From IMG/VR virus record IMGVR_UViG_3300035698_008285, positions 1 through 23,631 of that record: a DNA stretch of 23,631 nucleotides. One strand, 5' to 3'. A program made the position numbers and the translations under genes. The DNA comes from a virus. Shown piece by piece: positions 7,432 through 15,395 of this stretch. A model generated the notes under the pieces. The model was not told the DNA's origin. It saw nothing but the letters and a program-made list of their open reading frames with translations, and did no database searches. The number at the start of each line of letters is the position of its first letter. The first letter of the stretch is position 1.

Positions 7432-8487
7432 TTACGGAGTCGTTCCGTATACGATCCCGGTATTGCCATTCTGGTCAGCTCGGAACTGTGGAACCATAAT
7501 AGCCATCACCTTGAAGTTCTGCTGAAGTCCACCCGAGGACTCCCACTGAACAGTCGTTATTTCCATTCCAATGACTTCACGGACAACGTCCGAGGTCATT
7601 TGAACGAGAGCCAGATCATAATTCTGGAGGTAGTCCAGGCTTGTGACAGCCTGAATTCCAGCGACCTTTTCCAATCGTTCACGAACAGTGATATCCGAGT
7701 TCGCTTTGAAGTCCTCGTCCATGTAAATGTCCCAGCTTGGTGAGTGATAAATCATGAACGGCCCAAAGTGGTATGCTGCATGAGCCTGTGCTCGCATCGC
7801 AAGTACTTCGGTCAGCAGCGTTTCACCAACATCAGTCGCCCCTACAGGGGTAGTCAGCGTCTTGGTGAGGTTGTTGGTGTAGTTACTGAGACCGTAGATT
7901 GTTCCACCACCATAAAGGTATGTGCTTGACCTACCGAGGGCGAGTTTCTCAACCTGCTCCGCAACTTTTCTGCCTGCGAGTTCCGCTGTGGTGGTATCCA
8001 ACGGACTGCCACCATTTCGGCTCGCTGCAATCTGTCGTGCGGAATAGTGGAAATCCTTATGGATAATCGGCAGGGGCAAGTTCGTCAGCTCGAAGAGCGG
8101 ACGATCACCTTCGGAGGTGCGGAGCCCATCCATCGAGATGATTGCGTCATCCATGTCGCTCATCGTCTCGGTTTCCAAAACCGTCTTACCCATTCCATTC
8201 GGAATGCTGTAAGACAGACCCTGCGATCGGAGATCCCCAACAAACTTGAGGCGAGGCTGTGATACTCTTATGATTGCGTCATCAAGAGTTTTCCAGTCAT
8301 CTTTCCTCAATGTTGCCGTGGCATTTCCGACGGGGACAGCTTTAGGTTTGCCATCCACATTTCGTGTGACGTACGTACGACCGTCACTTCCGACATAAGG
8401 ACGAAGTACATCCGTGTCGAAGCCATTGTTCAGAAGCGTCAAAGCAACTTGACCAACAGCAGAACCATTATAAATGAAATCTTCCAT
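7432..8487 (-). CDS. Major capsid protein, encapsulin-like (HK97 fold)
   Basis: The 351-residue protein carries the family pattern LPLPIIHKDFHYSARQIAAS (about residues 140-160), then LDTTTAELAGRKVAEQVEKL and a GGGTIYGLSNY loop, as in the encapsulin-like group of HK97-fold major capsid proteins. It forms the icosahedral shell. The start is the ATG at 8487 with AAGGAAAA upstream; a GTG six codons earlier is less likely. It follows the decoration-like gene and the protease/scaffold gene, the normal order, and is followed by a strong terminator, in line with high expression. Confidence 0.88.
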   Translation of the reverse strand: MEDFIYNGSAVGQVALTLLNNGFDTDVLRPYVGSDGRTYVTRNVDGKPKAVPVGNATATLRKDDWKTLDDAIIRVSQPRLKFVGDLRSQGLSYSIPNGMGKTVLETETMSDMDDAIISMDGLRTSEGDRPLFELTNLPLPIIHKDFHYSARQIAASRNGGSPLDTTTAELAGRKVAEQVEKLALGRSSTYLYGGGTIYGLSNYTNNLTKTLTTPVGATDVGETLLTEVLAMRAQAHAAYHFGPFMIYHSPSWDIYMDEDFKANSDITVRERLEKVAGIQAVTSLDYLQNYDLALVQMTSDVVREVIGMEITTVQWESSGGLQQNFKVMAIMVPQFRADQNGNTGIVYGTTP

Positions 8488-8542
8488 GGTTTCTTTTCCT
8501 TTCACTTTCTTTCTTGAGCATTATATATGCCGTTGGTACTTG

Positions 8543-8986
8543 TTACCCTGCACGAACTGACAGCAATGTGTCAACCGCACCACCAGCAGAGAGATCTGAC
8601 GCTGCCTCAGCCCATGCCATGATCTGCTTGGTAGCTGAATCACTTGCACGACTGGTCTGAGCGATCAATCTTCCTGCACCATCTGAGATGAGAGCTTGAC
8701 CAATAGTCACATTCTCACCAGCTTTCAACAACGCTCTGAATCGAGTGCCCCGACGCTGGATGTGATAAATCACACGAGCACCGGAAGCATACTGATCATC
8801 GTCGTCATTGCCTTGCAACGCATCTTCCACGGCTACGGCTACTAAGCCATAACCACCTTCTTCGCTGTGCTTTTGAACCGTTCCCGCAGCAATCTCTTCG
8901 ATCAGATTGCCGGGATTGACCGCAGCAGCAGCAAGGGCTTCTTCGAGGATGTATCCGTCGCCATCCAGTTGAATCCTGTTTGCCAT
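8543..8986 (-). CDS. Capsid decoration / cement-like protein
   Basis: This 147-residue protein sits between the protease/scaffold gene and the major capsid gene, the classical place of a head decoration protein. It has a short N-terminal strand and helix, then a beta-rich body with VIYHIQRRGTRFRALLKAG and IGQALISDGAGRLIAQ, a pattern typical of small trimeric cement proteins. An acidic run (GNDDDDQY) lies near residue 60. AAAGGAAA is 7 bases before the ATG. The cement role is inferred from position and these strands. Confidence 0.7.
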   Translation of the reverse strand: MANRIQLDGDGYILEEALAAAAVNPGNLIEEIAAGTVQKHSEEGGYGLVAVAVEDALQGNDDDDQYASGARVIYHIQRRGTRFRALLKAGENVTIGQALISDGAGRLIAQTSRASDSATKQIMAWAEAASDLSAGGAVDTLLSVRAG

Positions 8987-9045
8987 TTGACTGTTTCCTT
9001 TCGTTATCTTTTTCTTTCGTCAACAACCAATGAGGTCAATCCTCA

Positions 9046-9648
9046 TTACTTTTTGCTTTTGTCGAAGTTCATGACTGGTGCTACCAGTGGCTCTTCTTCT
9101 TTTTCTTTGGTGGAATTGTCCACAGGGCCATTCCCACCATACAAAGGCTTCTTCACAACATCGTTCGTCGCAAAAGCAGCGATACCTTCGAGATCATCGA
9201 TGCTCTTGGCCTTCAACTGCTCTTCGGTGAACGTGTTTTTCTTGTTGGTCTTGATCCGTGCAATCAAGCCATCTCGCTTCTCTTGAAGCTGACGCTGCCC
9301 GAGTTCCAGCGACTCCCGAAATTCCGGGGGAGCATTCTGGATGAACTGGTTCACGGTGACGGGCTTGCCATTATCAGTGGGTGTATCAACTTTCGCAGCA
9401 GCTTCATCTGCATCAACTTTCGCAGCAGCTTCATCTGCATCAACTTTCGCAGCAGCTTCCGTCGCAGCAGCTTCATCTGCATCAACTTTCGCAGCAGCTT
9501 CCGTCGCAGCATCAGGTGCGTTCTCCACAGGCTTGCGATCCTGCAGATGCTTGAGAGTGTCTTCGTCAAGGTTCATGAGGAACTCATTATCCTCATCTGT
9601 CCAACTCGGGCCTTCGATCAGTGTTTTTACAACTTTTGCCTTATCCAT
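9046..9648 (-). CDS. Predicted scaffold protein from internal in-frame start
   Basis: Met277 of the protease is preceded by AAGGAG at 9655-9660, exactly 6 bases upstream. This is as good as any ribosome binding site in the window and unusual inside a gene. Initiation here would give a 200-residue protein made only of the charged, helical C-terminal part. Nested protease/scaffold genes of this kind are known for lambda C/Nu3. The product would guide capsid assembly and then be degraded or released. The internal initiation is predicted from sequence only. Confidence 0.65.
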   Translation of the reverse strand: MDKAKVVKTLIEGPSWTDEDNEFLMNLDEDTLKHLQDRKPVENAPDAATEAAAKVDADEAAATEAAAKVDADEAAAKVDADEAAAKVDTPTDNGKPVTVNQFIQNAPPEFRESLELGQRQLQEKRDGLIARIKTNKKNTFTEEQLKAKSIDDLEGIAAFATNDVVKKPLYGGNGPVDNSTKEKEEEPLVAPVMNFDKSKK

Positions 9649-10476
9649 TGTATTCTCCTTCTCATAATTGAGGGTATGGATTGTTTTCTTACCATTAACT
9701 ACCACGTATTCATATCGACGAACTACCCTTTGGGGCTCGCCAGAAAGTGACACAGCGTCACCATTAATAACATAACTCATCTGATATAACTGATTATTGT
9801 CTTCAAAGATAAAGATGTCTTCGTAAGCGTCTAATACATAAACATAATTATCCTTACCTCCATGTGTCTTAGCTATCAACCCCTGCAGCTCGTCTCTTAT
9901 CGTTTGATGACTAAGCTGATTTCGCATGAACCCACCACCAGCTTCAATGCTGCAGGCACCTATCTTATCCGGGAGTAATGCCAAGTGGTCAGGCTTATAG
10001 TTCCGCAACACAGCATCATATGCTACCTCTTTGAACGTTCCCGGCTTTGGGTCTACATCAGCGAACAGTCCCGTAGACAATTCCATCATGGTGTTGTCTT
10101 TAATAGCGGTAGCAATTCTGTCGTCTATCTTTTCAACCCGATCCATGTTGAGCCATGCATCAGCTTTGAGTTTGCCATCCTCTACACGTGTGTTCAGAAT
10201 GACCCCGACCTTACGGCTATTCAAAATATCAGGACTACAAGCAGAGACCCCCTTGCCATCAACTTCAGGATGATAGACAACGACAGGCTTATGATTCCAC
10301 ACTTCTGGGAACTTGTTTAGTTCCTCCTCAGGATAAAGTAATGGGCCTTCTGAGCCATTGAGAACCCCTTCAACGATCATCACCATAGGAGCAATAAGAT
10401 GTTGCACACCTTCTAACATGCCATAACTCACAGTACCTGAGAGATTTGCAGTCACTTTATTAAAGATCGTTTTCAT
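9046..10476 (-). CDS. DUF2213-type prohead protease with C-terminal scaffold region
   Basis: The 476-residue protein has an N-terminal domain (about residues 1-190) with GVLNGSEGPLLYPEEEL, WNHKPVVVYHPEVD and MMELSTGLFADVDP, the pattern of phage DUF2213 proteins, which act as prohead maturation proteases. Residues 200-275 form a strand-rich linker. From Met277 onward the chain is charged and helical with EAAAK-like repeats, then a helix-rich tail ending VAPVMNFDKSKK, as expected of a scaffold. The start is the ATG at 10476, with CGGAG 6 bases before it; an upstream GTG overlaps the terminator T run. A separate internal start is described in its own entry. The gene precedes the decoration and capsid genes. 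Confidence 0.8.
   Translation of the reverse strand: MKTIFNKVTANLSGTVSYGMLEGVQHLIAPMVMIVEGVLNGSEGPLLYPEEELNKFPEVWNHKPVVVYHPEVDGKGVSACSPDILNSRKVGVILNTRVEDGKLKADAWLNMDRVEKIDDRIATAIKDNTMMELSTGLFADVDPKPGTFKEVAYDAVLRNYKPDHLALLPDKIGACSIEAGGGFMRNQLSHQTIRDELQGLIAKTHGGKDNYVYVLDAYEDIFIFEDNNQLYQMSYVINGDAVSLSGEPQRVVRRYEYVVVNGKKTIHTLNYEKENTMDKAKVVKTLIEGPSWTDEDNEFLMNLDEDTLKHLQDRKPVENAPDAATEAAAKVDADEAAATEAAAKVDADEAAAKVDADEAAAKVDTPTDNGKPVTVNQFIQNAPPEFRESLELGQRQLQEKRDGLIARIKTNKKNTFTEEQLKAKSIDDLEGIAAFATNDVVKKPLYGGNGPVDNSTKEKEEEPLVAPVMNFDKSKK
9385..9510 (-). repeat. Tandem 27-bp coding repeat (four copies, EAAAKVDAD-type)
   Basis: Four near-identical units begin at 9385, 9412, 9439 and 9481. Each is 27 bases and codes for KVDADEAAA on the minus strand. 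The third unit has a 15-base in-frame insert, and the fourth diverges at its end. All units keep the reading frame, giving a helical, Ala-rich linker in the scaffold part. Copy number may vary by slippage. Confidence 0.9.
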
Positions 10477-10490
10477 GTCATTCTCCGTAA

Positions 10491-10528
10491 TAAAAAACAC
10501 GGAGCCTCAAAAAGAAGGCTCCGTGTTT
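10491..10528 (-). terminator. Intrinsic terminator just upstream of the protease gene
   Basis: A 12-base perfect inverted repeat (10495-10506 and 10517-10528, arm AAACACGGAGCC) with a 10-base loop is followed on the minus strand by a run of T. It would end transcripts coming from the glycan gene island and DUF2292-like gene. Only 18 bases separate the stem from the ATG at 10476, leaving no room for a promoter in between, so transcription of the protease gene must pass through it. Confidence 0.9.
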
Positions 10529-10560
10529 GGATGCTTCAATGCTTTTTCAACTTGAAGCAT
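10507..10560 (-). promoter_or_regulatory. Second leader hairpin and possible 17-codon leader ORF before the terminator
   Basis: An inverted repeat ATGCTTCAA (10531-10539) with TTGAAGCAT (10552-10560) and a 12-base loop lies directly upstream of the terminator on the minus strand. The same bases read as a 17-codon ORF beginning at the ATG at 10560 and stopping inside the terminator loop at 10507. No good ribosome binding site precedes that ATG. The pair of hairpins looks like a leader that could modulate readthrough, but the ORF may be chance. Confidence 0.4.
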
Positions 10561-10615
10561 ACGGAAATGACAAGTCTATCCAAAGGAAAAAATAAAAGTT
10601 TTATCAGAAATCTTT

Positions 10616-10789
10616 TTACTCTTTCATTCTTGTTGGAGGAAGAATCTTTTCTAGCTTATCAATATGCATGACTCTTCCCTTATGAAATTTGATTGTTATG
10701 TCTCCATAGAATAGTTCCCTCATTCGCTTTTCAACATAAGCCTGTAACCATGCGAGTTCTTGTGCAGCTTCCCTAGGATTCTTTGACAT
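10616..10789 (-). CDS. Small DUF2292-like protein (57 residues)
   Basis: The short gene starts MSKNPREAAQELAWLQAYVE and continues with LFYGDITIKFHKGRVMHIDK, then LEKILPPTRMKE. The segment F-G-x-I-T-I-x-x-x-x-G-R-V and the following I-D-K-x-E-K fit the small DUF2292 family, which has a helix followed by a beta hairpin and no assigned function. Its start lies 17 bases inside the end of the GT9-like gene, in another frame, with AGAG about 6 bases upstream. It is the last gene before the strong terminator. Confidence 0.7.
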   Translation of the reverse strand: MSKNPREAAQELAWLQAYVEKRMRELFYGDITIKFHKGRVMHIDKLEKILPPTRMKE

Positions 10790-11597
10790 TAACATCTCTA
10801 TTCTTCAAAATGAAATTGAGAATGGGTTCAATGCTGTGCCAGCAGTGATGAACTACATCTATTTGAGCATGAGCATGATTTTCAAAACGGAACCGCTCTA
10901 ACTTGATAGGCCAATAAGAATGACCTATATCATCAACACCATCAGCCACTAAGCCATTCGCATGAGAAATCATTACTAATGGCTTCCCACACATTAACGC
11001 CAGATGAGCGAGGCCATTGTCAGTTGCCACGACCAGCTCTGCATTTAACATGGCTTCTATTGTGCTGTCTAAATACCGTTCATTATATTTCGGATCCCAT
11101 GAACGAGAACAGAACTGTAGATCAAACGAAGTAGCTGGATGTCCAACAGCACAAGTACGTATACCTTTGTCTCGCAGAGAGGATACTAACAGCTGCCAGT
11201 GCTGCCAGTTCTTATCTGACCCATAGTCACGCTTTCGTGGACAAATGACAATAGCCTCCGAAGGAGCATTCATTGATATGACATGAGGTTGTGGAATAAA
11301 ATACTTCTTTGGTGCCTTCTGATTCGGTTCAACAAATTCAAAGTCACCAACTTTTTCTCTTAGCTCTGGTGCGAGTTCTTCTTTGAGCAGAGCCATCCAT
11401 CGGTTTTCTGTTCGTGCCCTGCGAAGCAAATCTGGTCGAGTCTTCACATAATGATAATGACAGTTCGGGTAGAGGGCCTCCATGCCCTCTTCAATCATCA
11501 CCATCTTCGGCCCATCAGCAGCATTCACTTGTGGAGCGTGATGCATGCATATAAACCCGAACTCCGCACGATAAGGTAAGAATACTTTTGTTGTCAT
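10773..11597 (-). CDS. GT9-like glycosyltransferase (heptosyltransferase family)
   Basis: The 274-residue protein has a C-terminal half with the nucleotide-sugar binding pattern of GT9/GT-B enzymes: AIVICPRKRDYGSDKNWQHW, then AELVVATDNGLAHLALMCGK and PLVMISHANG. The D-x-G-x-x-H-L-A signature is typical of ADP-heptose transferases and relatives. The N-terminal domain is shorter than in bacterial WaaF/WaaC (about 274 versus about 350 residues), so it may be a reduced or divergent form. The ATG overlaps the FkbM-type stop as ATGA. It closes the glycan enzyme island. The donor and acceptor are unknown. Confidence 0.75.
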   Translation of the reverse strand: MTTKVFLPYRAEFGFICMHHAPQVNAADGPKMVMIEEGMEALYPNCHYHYVKTRPDLLRRARTENRWMALLKEELAPELREKVGDFEFVEPNQKAPKKYFIPQPHVISMNAPSEAIVICPRKRDYGSDKNWQHWQLLVSSLRDKGIRTCAVGHPATSFDLQFCSRSWDPKYNERYLDSTIEAMLNAELVVATDNGLAHLALMCGKPLVMISHANGLVADGVDDIGHSYWPIKLERFRFENHAHAQIDVVHHCWHSIEPILNFILKNRDVNVKES

Positions 11598-12292
11598 TGT
11601 ATGATTCCTTTTTCTGCAGGGTACAGCACATAATCCCATCCATTATTACCTAACCACCTTATTTGATAATCCCACACAGATAAGAAGATTAAAATAGCTC
11701 TCATGTGTATGGTCTGACTAATTTCTGCAACTACTATAGGTCGTGTGGAAGTTATAACTTGAATGGCTCCTTTCAGTATCTCCAGTTCCTGACCTTCTGT
11801 ATCTATTTTGATAACACTTATAGTGGGCTTGCCTTCCTTCTCCCAAATGGAATCCAAAGTCATACCTACCACCATAACATCATCATCTTTGTTTTTTTTA
11901 GAACGACCACACGCACCTACATTCGGGTAATTTCCCAGCTCCATTCTATTCATAGGAAAGATGCATGGCTTATCTGTTGCTCCCACTTGAAATACGTCCA
12001 CCTTATCTCGTATGCAATTCAAGTCCAGATTTCTTTTTAACCAATCCTGAACCATAGGGTTTGGCTCAATAGCTATTACCCTGCGACTGTTACGAGCTAG
12101 TAAAACAGTTTGCATTCCTATGCAAGCACCAACATCAATTGACCACTTCTTTGGATTACTGTACTTTTCTAAAATCCTTCTCACGTGTGGTTCGTGGTGC
12201 CCATTTCTTATCATGTCACTCATACGTTCATTAGGTAACGTATCAAAAATACCTAAATGACTTTCTACACGCGTGTATTGCAATTTACTCAT
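11594..12292 (-). CDS. FkbM-family SAM-dependent methyltransferase
   Basis: The 232-residue protein has the SAM-binding motif WSIDVGACIGMQTVLLA (around residue 50), then RVIAIEPNP with the acidic residue ending strand 2. Later VIKIDTEGQELEILKGA is the hallmark of FkbM-type O-methyltransferases, which often methylate sugar hydroxyls. The start is the ATG at 12292, overlapping the upstream stop as ATGA, with AAGGA 7 bases before it. It lies between the GT-D/methyltransferase fusion and the GT9-like gene, so it probably modifies the same glycan. Confidence 0.85.
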   Translation of the reverse strand: MSKLQYTRVESHLGIFDTLPNERMSDMIRNGHHEPHVRRILEKYSNPKKWSIDVGACIGMQTVLLARNSRRVIAIEPNPMVQDWLKRNLDLNCIRDKVDVFQVGATDKPCIFPMNRMELGNYPNVGACGRSKKNKDDDVMVVGMTLDSIWEKEGKPTISVIKIDTEGQELEILKGAIQVITSTRPIVVAEISQTIHMRAILIFLSVWDYQIRWLGNNGWDYVLYPAEKGIIQ

Positions 12293-13728
12293 AACGGCTT
12301 CCTTGCTACCCACACTTTATTTCTATAAGATTCTTTCTTGCTCTCATATTGAATAACCTCATGGTAACGTTCAAATTTGAAACCTACATGCTCCAGCAGT
12401 TCGATGAAGGTTTCCACCGAAGGACAGAACAGATGAGCAGGCATACTTCCCATTCGTTTATGTGTTTCGAACTCCATGATGCGTACACGTCCATTCGCAT
12501 TCGGCATTACAATACATAGCCATCCTCCCGGCTTAAGTGAACGATGCATCTGACCCAATGCAATATACGGAGCGGGTGAATGCTCCATCACATGACTCCC
12601 AAAGACCAAACCATACCTCTCGACCCATGCATTCGACATGCAATGCATATCACCAACGTGAACCCGCTTAATTCCATTCTTATGGAGTAGTTCTTTTTCT
12701 TCTTCAAAAGGAGTGAGACATTCAATACAGTCTCCAAATTTCTTTTGTAGTTCCAGTGCTTCCCATCCTCCTGCAGCACCAACGTCCAGCACAGGGCCAT
12801 CAATCTTTGACGGTATTAAATCCATGATTGCTAATCGTGGGCTTAGTGCTCCAGGCGTCTTCTCTAGTTTTATTGGCAAACCCTCATCCATGTTTGGAAG
12901 CTTCTGAAGAAACGACGGTATAAGATCTGCATGACCCACACACCATTCAGGTCGAGGATTTTCATCTACTCCATCAGCAACCGCAAGACTCTTCTCCATG
13001 GATTGTGTATGTTCAGGCTTCTTATATGCCGACCTGCTTTTCACTCCAACCCATGGATCCCATATTGCTCCCATATCAAGCAGATGGCATGCTCGTCGAT
13101 CTTCAGCTAACTGTGAAATCATAGGCTTCGCTGCCATTCCGCAACAGAAGAGAACGATCTGTGGTCTATCCTTGACTATTGCAGCACGAACCCGTTCTAA
13201 GGTCTTCTCATAGTCATTCCACATATTCACCGCGAGTGTTTCAATAAATGTGAATGGAAAAACAGGTAGATCTTTCAGGTGAGGCCCTCCAACAATCATC
13301 ATCTTCCGTTCACGGAATAGTTTTATAAGTGGCCCCATCCCTCCATGACAGTTAGCTGCAGCTGTTATCTCTTTATGAACCCAAGGAATGTTTATGCAGC
13401 CTTCCGGTGAAGAAACTTCAATATCCATACCCCATAGTTCTGGAATGGACGAATTCAATCTTTGAAGCCATTGCTTTACTTCGGGATATAGCTTCTGCCC
13501 ACAGTTGAATCCATAATACGTCAAATTATTGCGTGTTAAGCATCGTCTCAGAGCTGTGCTCAGTTCCATATAATAAACACCACCCTGACTATTAGCTCCC
13601 TTCTTCCCTAATAAGCAACTGAACTCACCATCACCGAAGTTAGCTTGACTGATAAACTGATCGCTCGCTAACATGCTCACGTAATGTTGGATAGACTTTG
13701 GATGGTAAATTAAATCAAGTTTAGTCAT
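12289..13728 (-). CDS. Bifunctional GT-D glycosyltransferase (DUF1792-like) fused to SAM methyltransferase
   Basis: The 479-residue protein has two domains. Residues 1-250 carry the FGDGEF motif (31-36) near the start and IVLFCCGMAAKPMISQL with LLDMGAIWDPW near the end, the pattern of GT-D fold (DUF1792) glycosyltransferases such as SP_1767. Residues 300-479 are a class I methyltransferase of the Methyltransf_11 type: GPVLDVGAAGGWEAL (311-325), GLVFGSHVMEHSP and a SLKPGGWLCIVMPN loop. The linker is Pro-rich (about 255-300). The fusion suggests that one polypeptide adds a sugar and methylates it or a neighbour. AGGAG lies 9 bases before the ATG. The order of activities is inference. Confidence 0.8.
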   Translation of the reverse strand: MTKLDLIYHPKSIQHYVSMLASDQFISQANFGDGEFSCLLGKKGANSQGGVYYMELSTALRRCLTRNNLTYYGFNCGQKLYPEVKQWLQRLNSSIPELWGMDIEVSSPEGCINIPWVHKEITAAANCHGGMGPLIKLFRERKMMIVGGPHLKDLPVFPFTFIETLAVNMWNDYEKTLERVRAAIVKDRPQIVLFCCGMAAKPMISQLAEDRRACHLLDMGAIWDPWVGVKSRSAYKKPEHTQSMEKSLAVADGVDENPRPEWCVGHADLIPSFLQKLPNMDEGLPIKLEKTPGALSPRLAIMDLIPSKIDGPVLDVGAAGGWEALELQKKFGDCIECLTPFEEEKELLHKNGIKRVHVGDMHCMSNAWVERYGLVFGSHVMEHSPAPYIALGQMHRSLKPGGWLCIVMPNANGRVRIMEFETHKRMGSMPAHLFCPSVETFIELLEHVGFKFERYHEVIQYESKKESYRNKVWVARKPL

Positions 13729-13741
13729 TACAATGTTCTCC

Positions 13742-14308
13742 TTATGTTTTCGTTATTACAAATCCTATTTCATGATCGGGTCTGGTTGACCCTCTATCAG
13801 TTATCATCAATCTACGAAGATGGAATGACTGAATAGTCAATGCTCTATTGATCAACTCTTTCAACGACAAAGTATCATAAGCCCACTTATGAGTATCTTG
13901 ATGAATAGCCCAATTCAATCGGTCGGCGAGGGTATGTCCAGGCCATATTTCTTTCTGTCCTTTATGCAGATGTCTCTTACCAAGGAACTCTATATCCATA
14001 TCCATATAAGCCTTACAAAGTCTAAAGAGGTCAGGGCAGGTAATTGTCATTGTCGCATTAGGTTTGAGAAGCTTAAATGCTTTACGAACCAATATCTCCC
14101 CGTCCTCTGGCATCAAATGCTCTATTATATGCAAAACCAGAATCTCATCAACCATCCCATCCTTCCAAGGCAGTTTCTCTTCTTCAATGAAATCCATTCG
14201 CACGTATTCTTCTTTAGTCTTGCCTTCTGGCAAAGGCCAAGTATCAATTCCAATAAAACCTTCTTGACAACTTCCTCGACCCCCACAACCAATATCCAAC
14301 TTTAGCAT
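13742..14308 (-). CDS. SAM-dependent methyltransferase, Methyltransf_11-like
   Basis: The 188-residue protein starts LKLDIGCGGRGSCQEGFIGI, with the SAM-binding motif I (DIGCGG) right at the N-terminus. This is followed by an acidic residue at the end of strand 2 (GIDTWPLP), then EILVLHIIEHLMPEDG and LLKPNATMTITCPD, the motifs of sugar or small-molecule methyltransferases. It lacks an N-terminal extension, which is common in gene-cluster glycan methyltransferases. The ATG overlaps the upstream glycosyltransferase stop, with AAAGGAG 8 bases upstream. Confidence 0.85.
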   Translation of the reverse strand: MLKLDIGCGGRGSCQEGFIGIDTWPLPEGKTKEEYVRMDFIEEEKLPWKDGMVDEILVLHIIEHLMPEDGEILVRKAFKLLKPNATMTITCPDLFRLCKAYMDMDIEFLGKRHLHKGQKEIWPGHTLADRLNWAIHQDTHKWAYDTLSLKELINRALTIQSFHLRRLMITDRGSTRPDHEIGFVITKT

Positions 14309-14973
14309 TTCACAATCTCCTTTAATTCTTTTATCCTTTGCTGTCTAGCTTCATTCGTCTTGCCTTTGGATTGGTCTTTATTTTCCCGGGACGCTATTAG
14401 GTGTTCGATAATGCAGGGTTCTCCTTCGGGATACCCCCACGGCTTGTCAAACACGTAGCAATATCTTCCGGGGATCTTACCTACCCATAATCCAGGAACA
14501 CTATTCTCCTGCGAGAACACCTCACGAAGATTGGTTTGGCCTCCCCCTTGCATATTCCCCATGGATCTTTGTCGTTTGTTATATGCTGCCCATTCAATAA
14601 GAAGCAGACGTGCTGCCTCATTATCATTCCAGAACATTGTTCCACTCAAGAACTGATTATCATTTCGTTCTTTGTTATAACCACATGCAGGGCCTTGAAA
14701 CCAGTGTGCAGCAAAATCACATTTCAAATTATCAAAATACTTACTTGGATCTTCATGGAAGAATGCATCCACATCTACACTTACTAACGGCCCAGAGTAA
14801 TGACGCCGACACATCGCAATAAATAATGGTTTAATACTTACAGCTTCATGCCAGTCGCCTATTCCTTGGTAGACTTCGATATGGTAATCAATATTCAATC
14901 GTTTGAGAGAGGCCTCCAGCAAATCTGCTTCCGCTTGGTAGGTGCCCCCTGTATGAAACGCTATTACTTTCAT
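14302..14973 (-). CDS. GT-A type glycosyltransferase with DxD motif
   Basis: The 223-residue protein begins with a beta strand (KVIAFHTGG) and an A-D-L-L helix, then VSVDVDAFFHEDPSKYF (about residue 65-81) with a D-x-D metal and nucleotide-sugar site. A later FLSGTMFWNDN segment is typical of GT-A enzymes of the nucleotide-diphospho-sugar transferase group. The C-terminal tail is highly charged (SKGKTNEARQQRIKELKE). It shares its architecture with the glycosyltransferase at 15396-16088. AAGGA lies 8 bases before the ATG. Donor sugar and acceptor are unknown. Confidence 0.75.
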   Translation of the reverse strand: MKVIAFHTGGTYQAEADLLEASLKRLNIDYHIEVYQGIGDWHEAVSIKPLFIAMCRRHYSGPLVSVDVDAFFHEDPSKYFDNLKCDFAAHWFQGPACGYNKERNDNQFLSGTMFWNDNEAARLLLIEWAAYNKRQRSMGNMQGGGQTNLREVFSQENSVPGLWVGKIPGRYCYVFDKPWGYPEGEPCIIEHLIASRENKDQSKGKTNEARQQRIKELKEIVKC

Positions 14974-14995
14974 GTGGGATCCTTCCCGTTATAAT

Positions 14996-15388
14996 TCATT
15001 CGTGTCTGTTTTCGTCTTCTATTTCAGCATCGAGAATTATTCGTTGCTTTATATCATACATCATCTGTGATTGGAAGTTCACCAATAACGCCGTTATTAA
15101 ACTAACAGACATTTCCCTATCCTGTAATTCCAAACCATAACACGACACAGATTCAGACAACTCCTCAATGAGTAACCTATTCTTCTCTCTAGCAATTTCA
15201 TCCACTGGAGCAGGGCCTCTCTCAATCAGTTGCTTTGACAGTTCCTGATTGTTTTTCTGCAGTGCTTTGATTACTTCTTGTGCAGCTTCCCATCGGGTTC
15301 CCCAGACAGCAAGGTTCCTTGAGTCTAATGCATCCTTAGGGAGAGGGTGCTGTTCTTCGATCTTCTGTACTATTGTTTGTTTGCTCAT
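14996..15388 (-). CDS. Hypothetical helical protein between two glycosyltransferases
   Basis: The 130-residue product is rich in Glu, Gln, Leu and Lys and looks largely alpha helical, with a coiled-coil-like stretch AAQEVIKALQKNNQELSKQL (about residues 34-53). No known domain is recognised. Two starts are possible: ATG at 15406, overlapping the upstream stop with AGAGG 4 bases ahead, and ATG at 15388 with GAGGT about 11 bases ahead. The second is given because the overlap with the upstream stop is then avoided, but the choice is open. Confidence 0.55.
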   Translation of the reverse strand: MSKQTIVQKIEEQHPLPKDALDSRNLAVWGTRWEAAQEVIKALQKNNQELSKQLIERGPAPVDEIAREKNRLLIEELSESVSCYGLELQDREMSVSLITALLVNFQSQMMYDIKQRIILDAEIEDENRHE

Positions 15389-15395
15389 GATTGAA

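Noticed and set aside
9029-9047. Short inverted repeat AATGAGG/CCTCATT near the end of the protease gene
   Set aside because: The stem is only 7 bases and no T run follows on the minus strand, so it is not a convincing terminator.
9385-9510. CRISPR-like array
   Set aside because: The units are directly adjacent, without unique spacers, and keep a reading frame.
9283-9750. Plus-strand frames with Ser/Ala or Asn-Phe-Arg repeats
   Set aside because: They are reverse readings of the 27-base coding repeat in the scaffold region.
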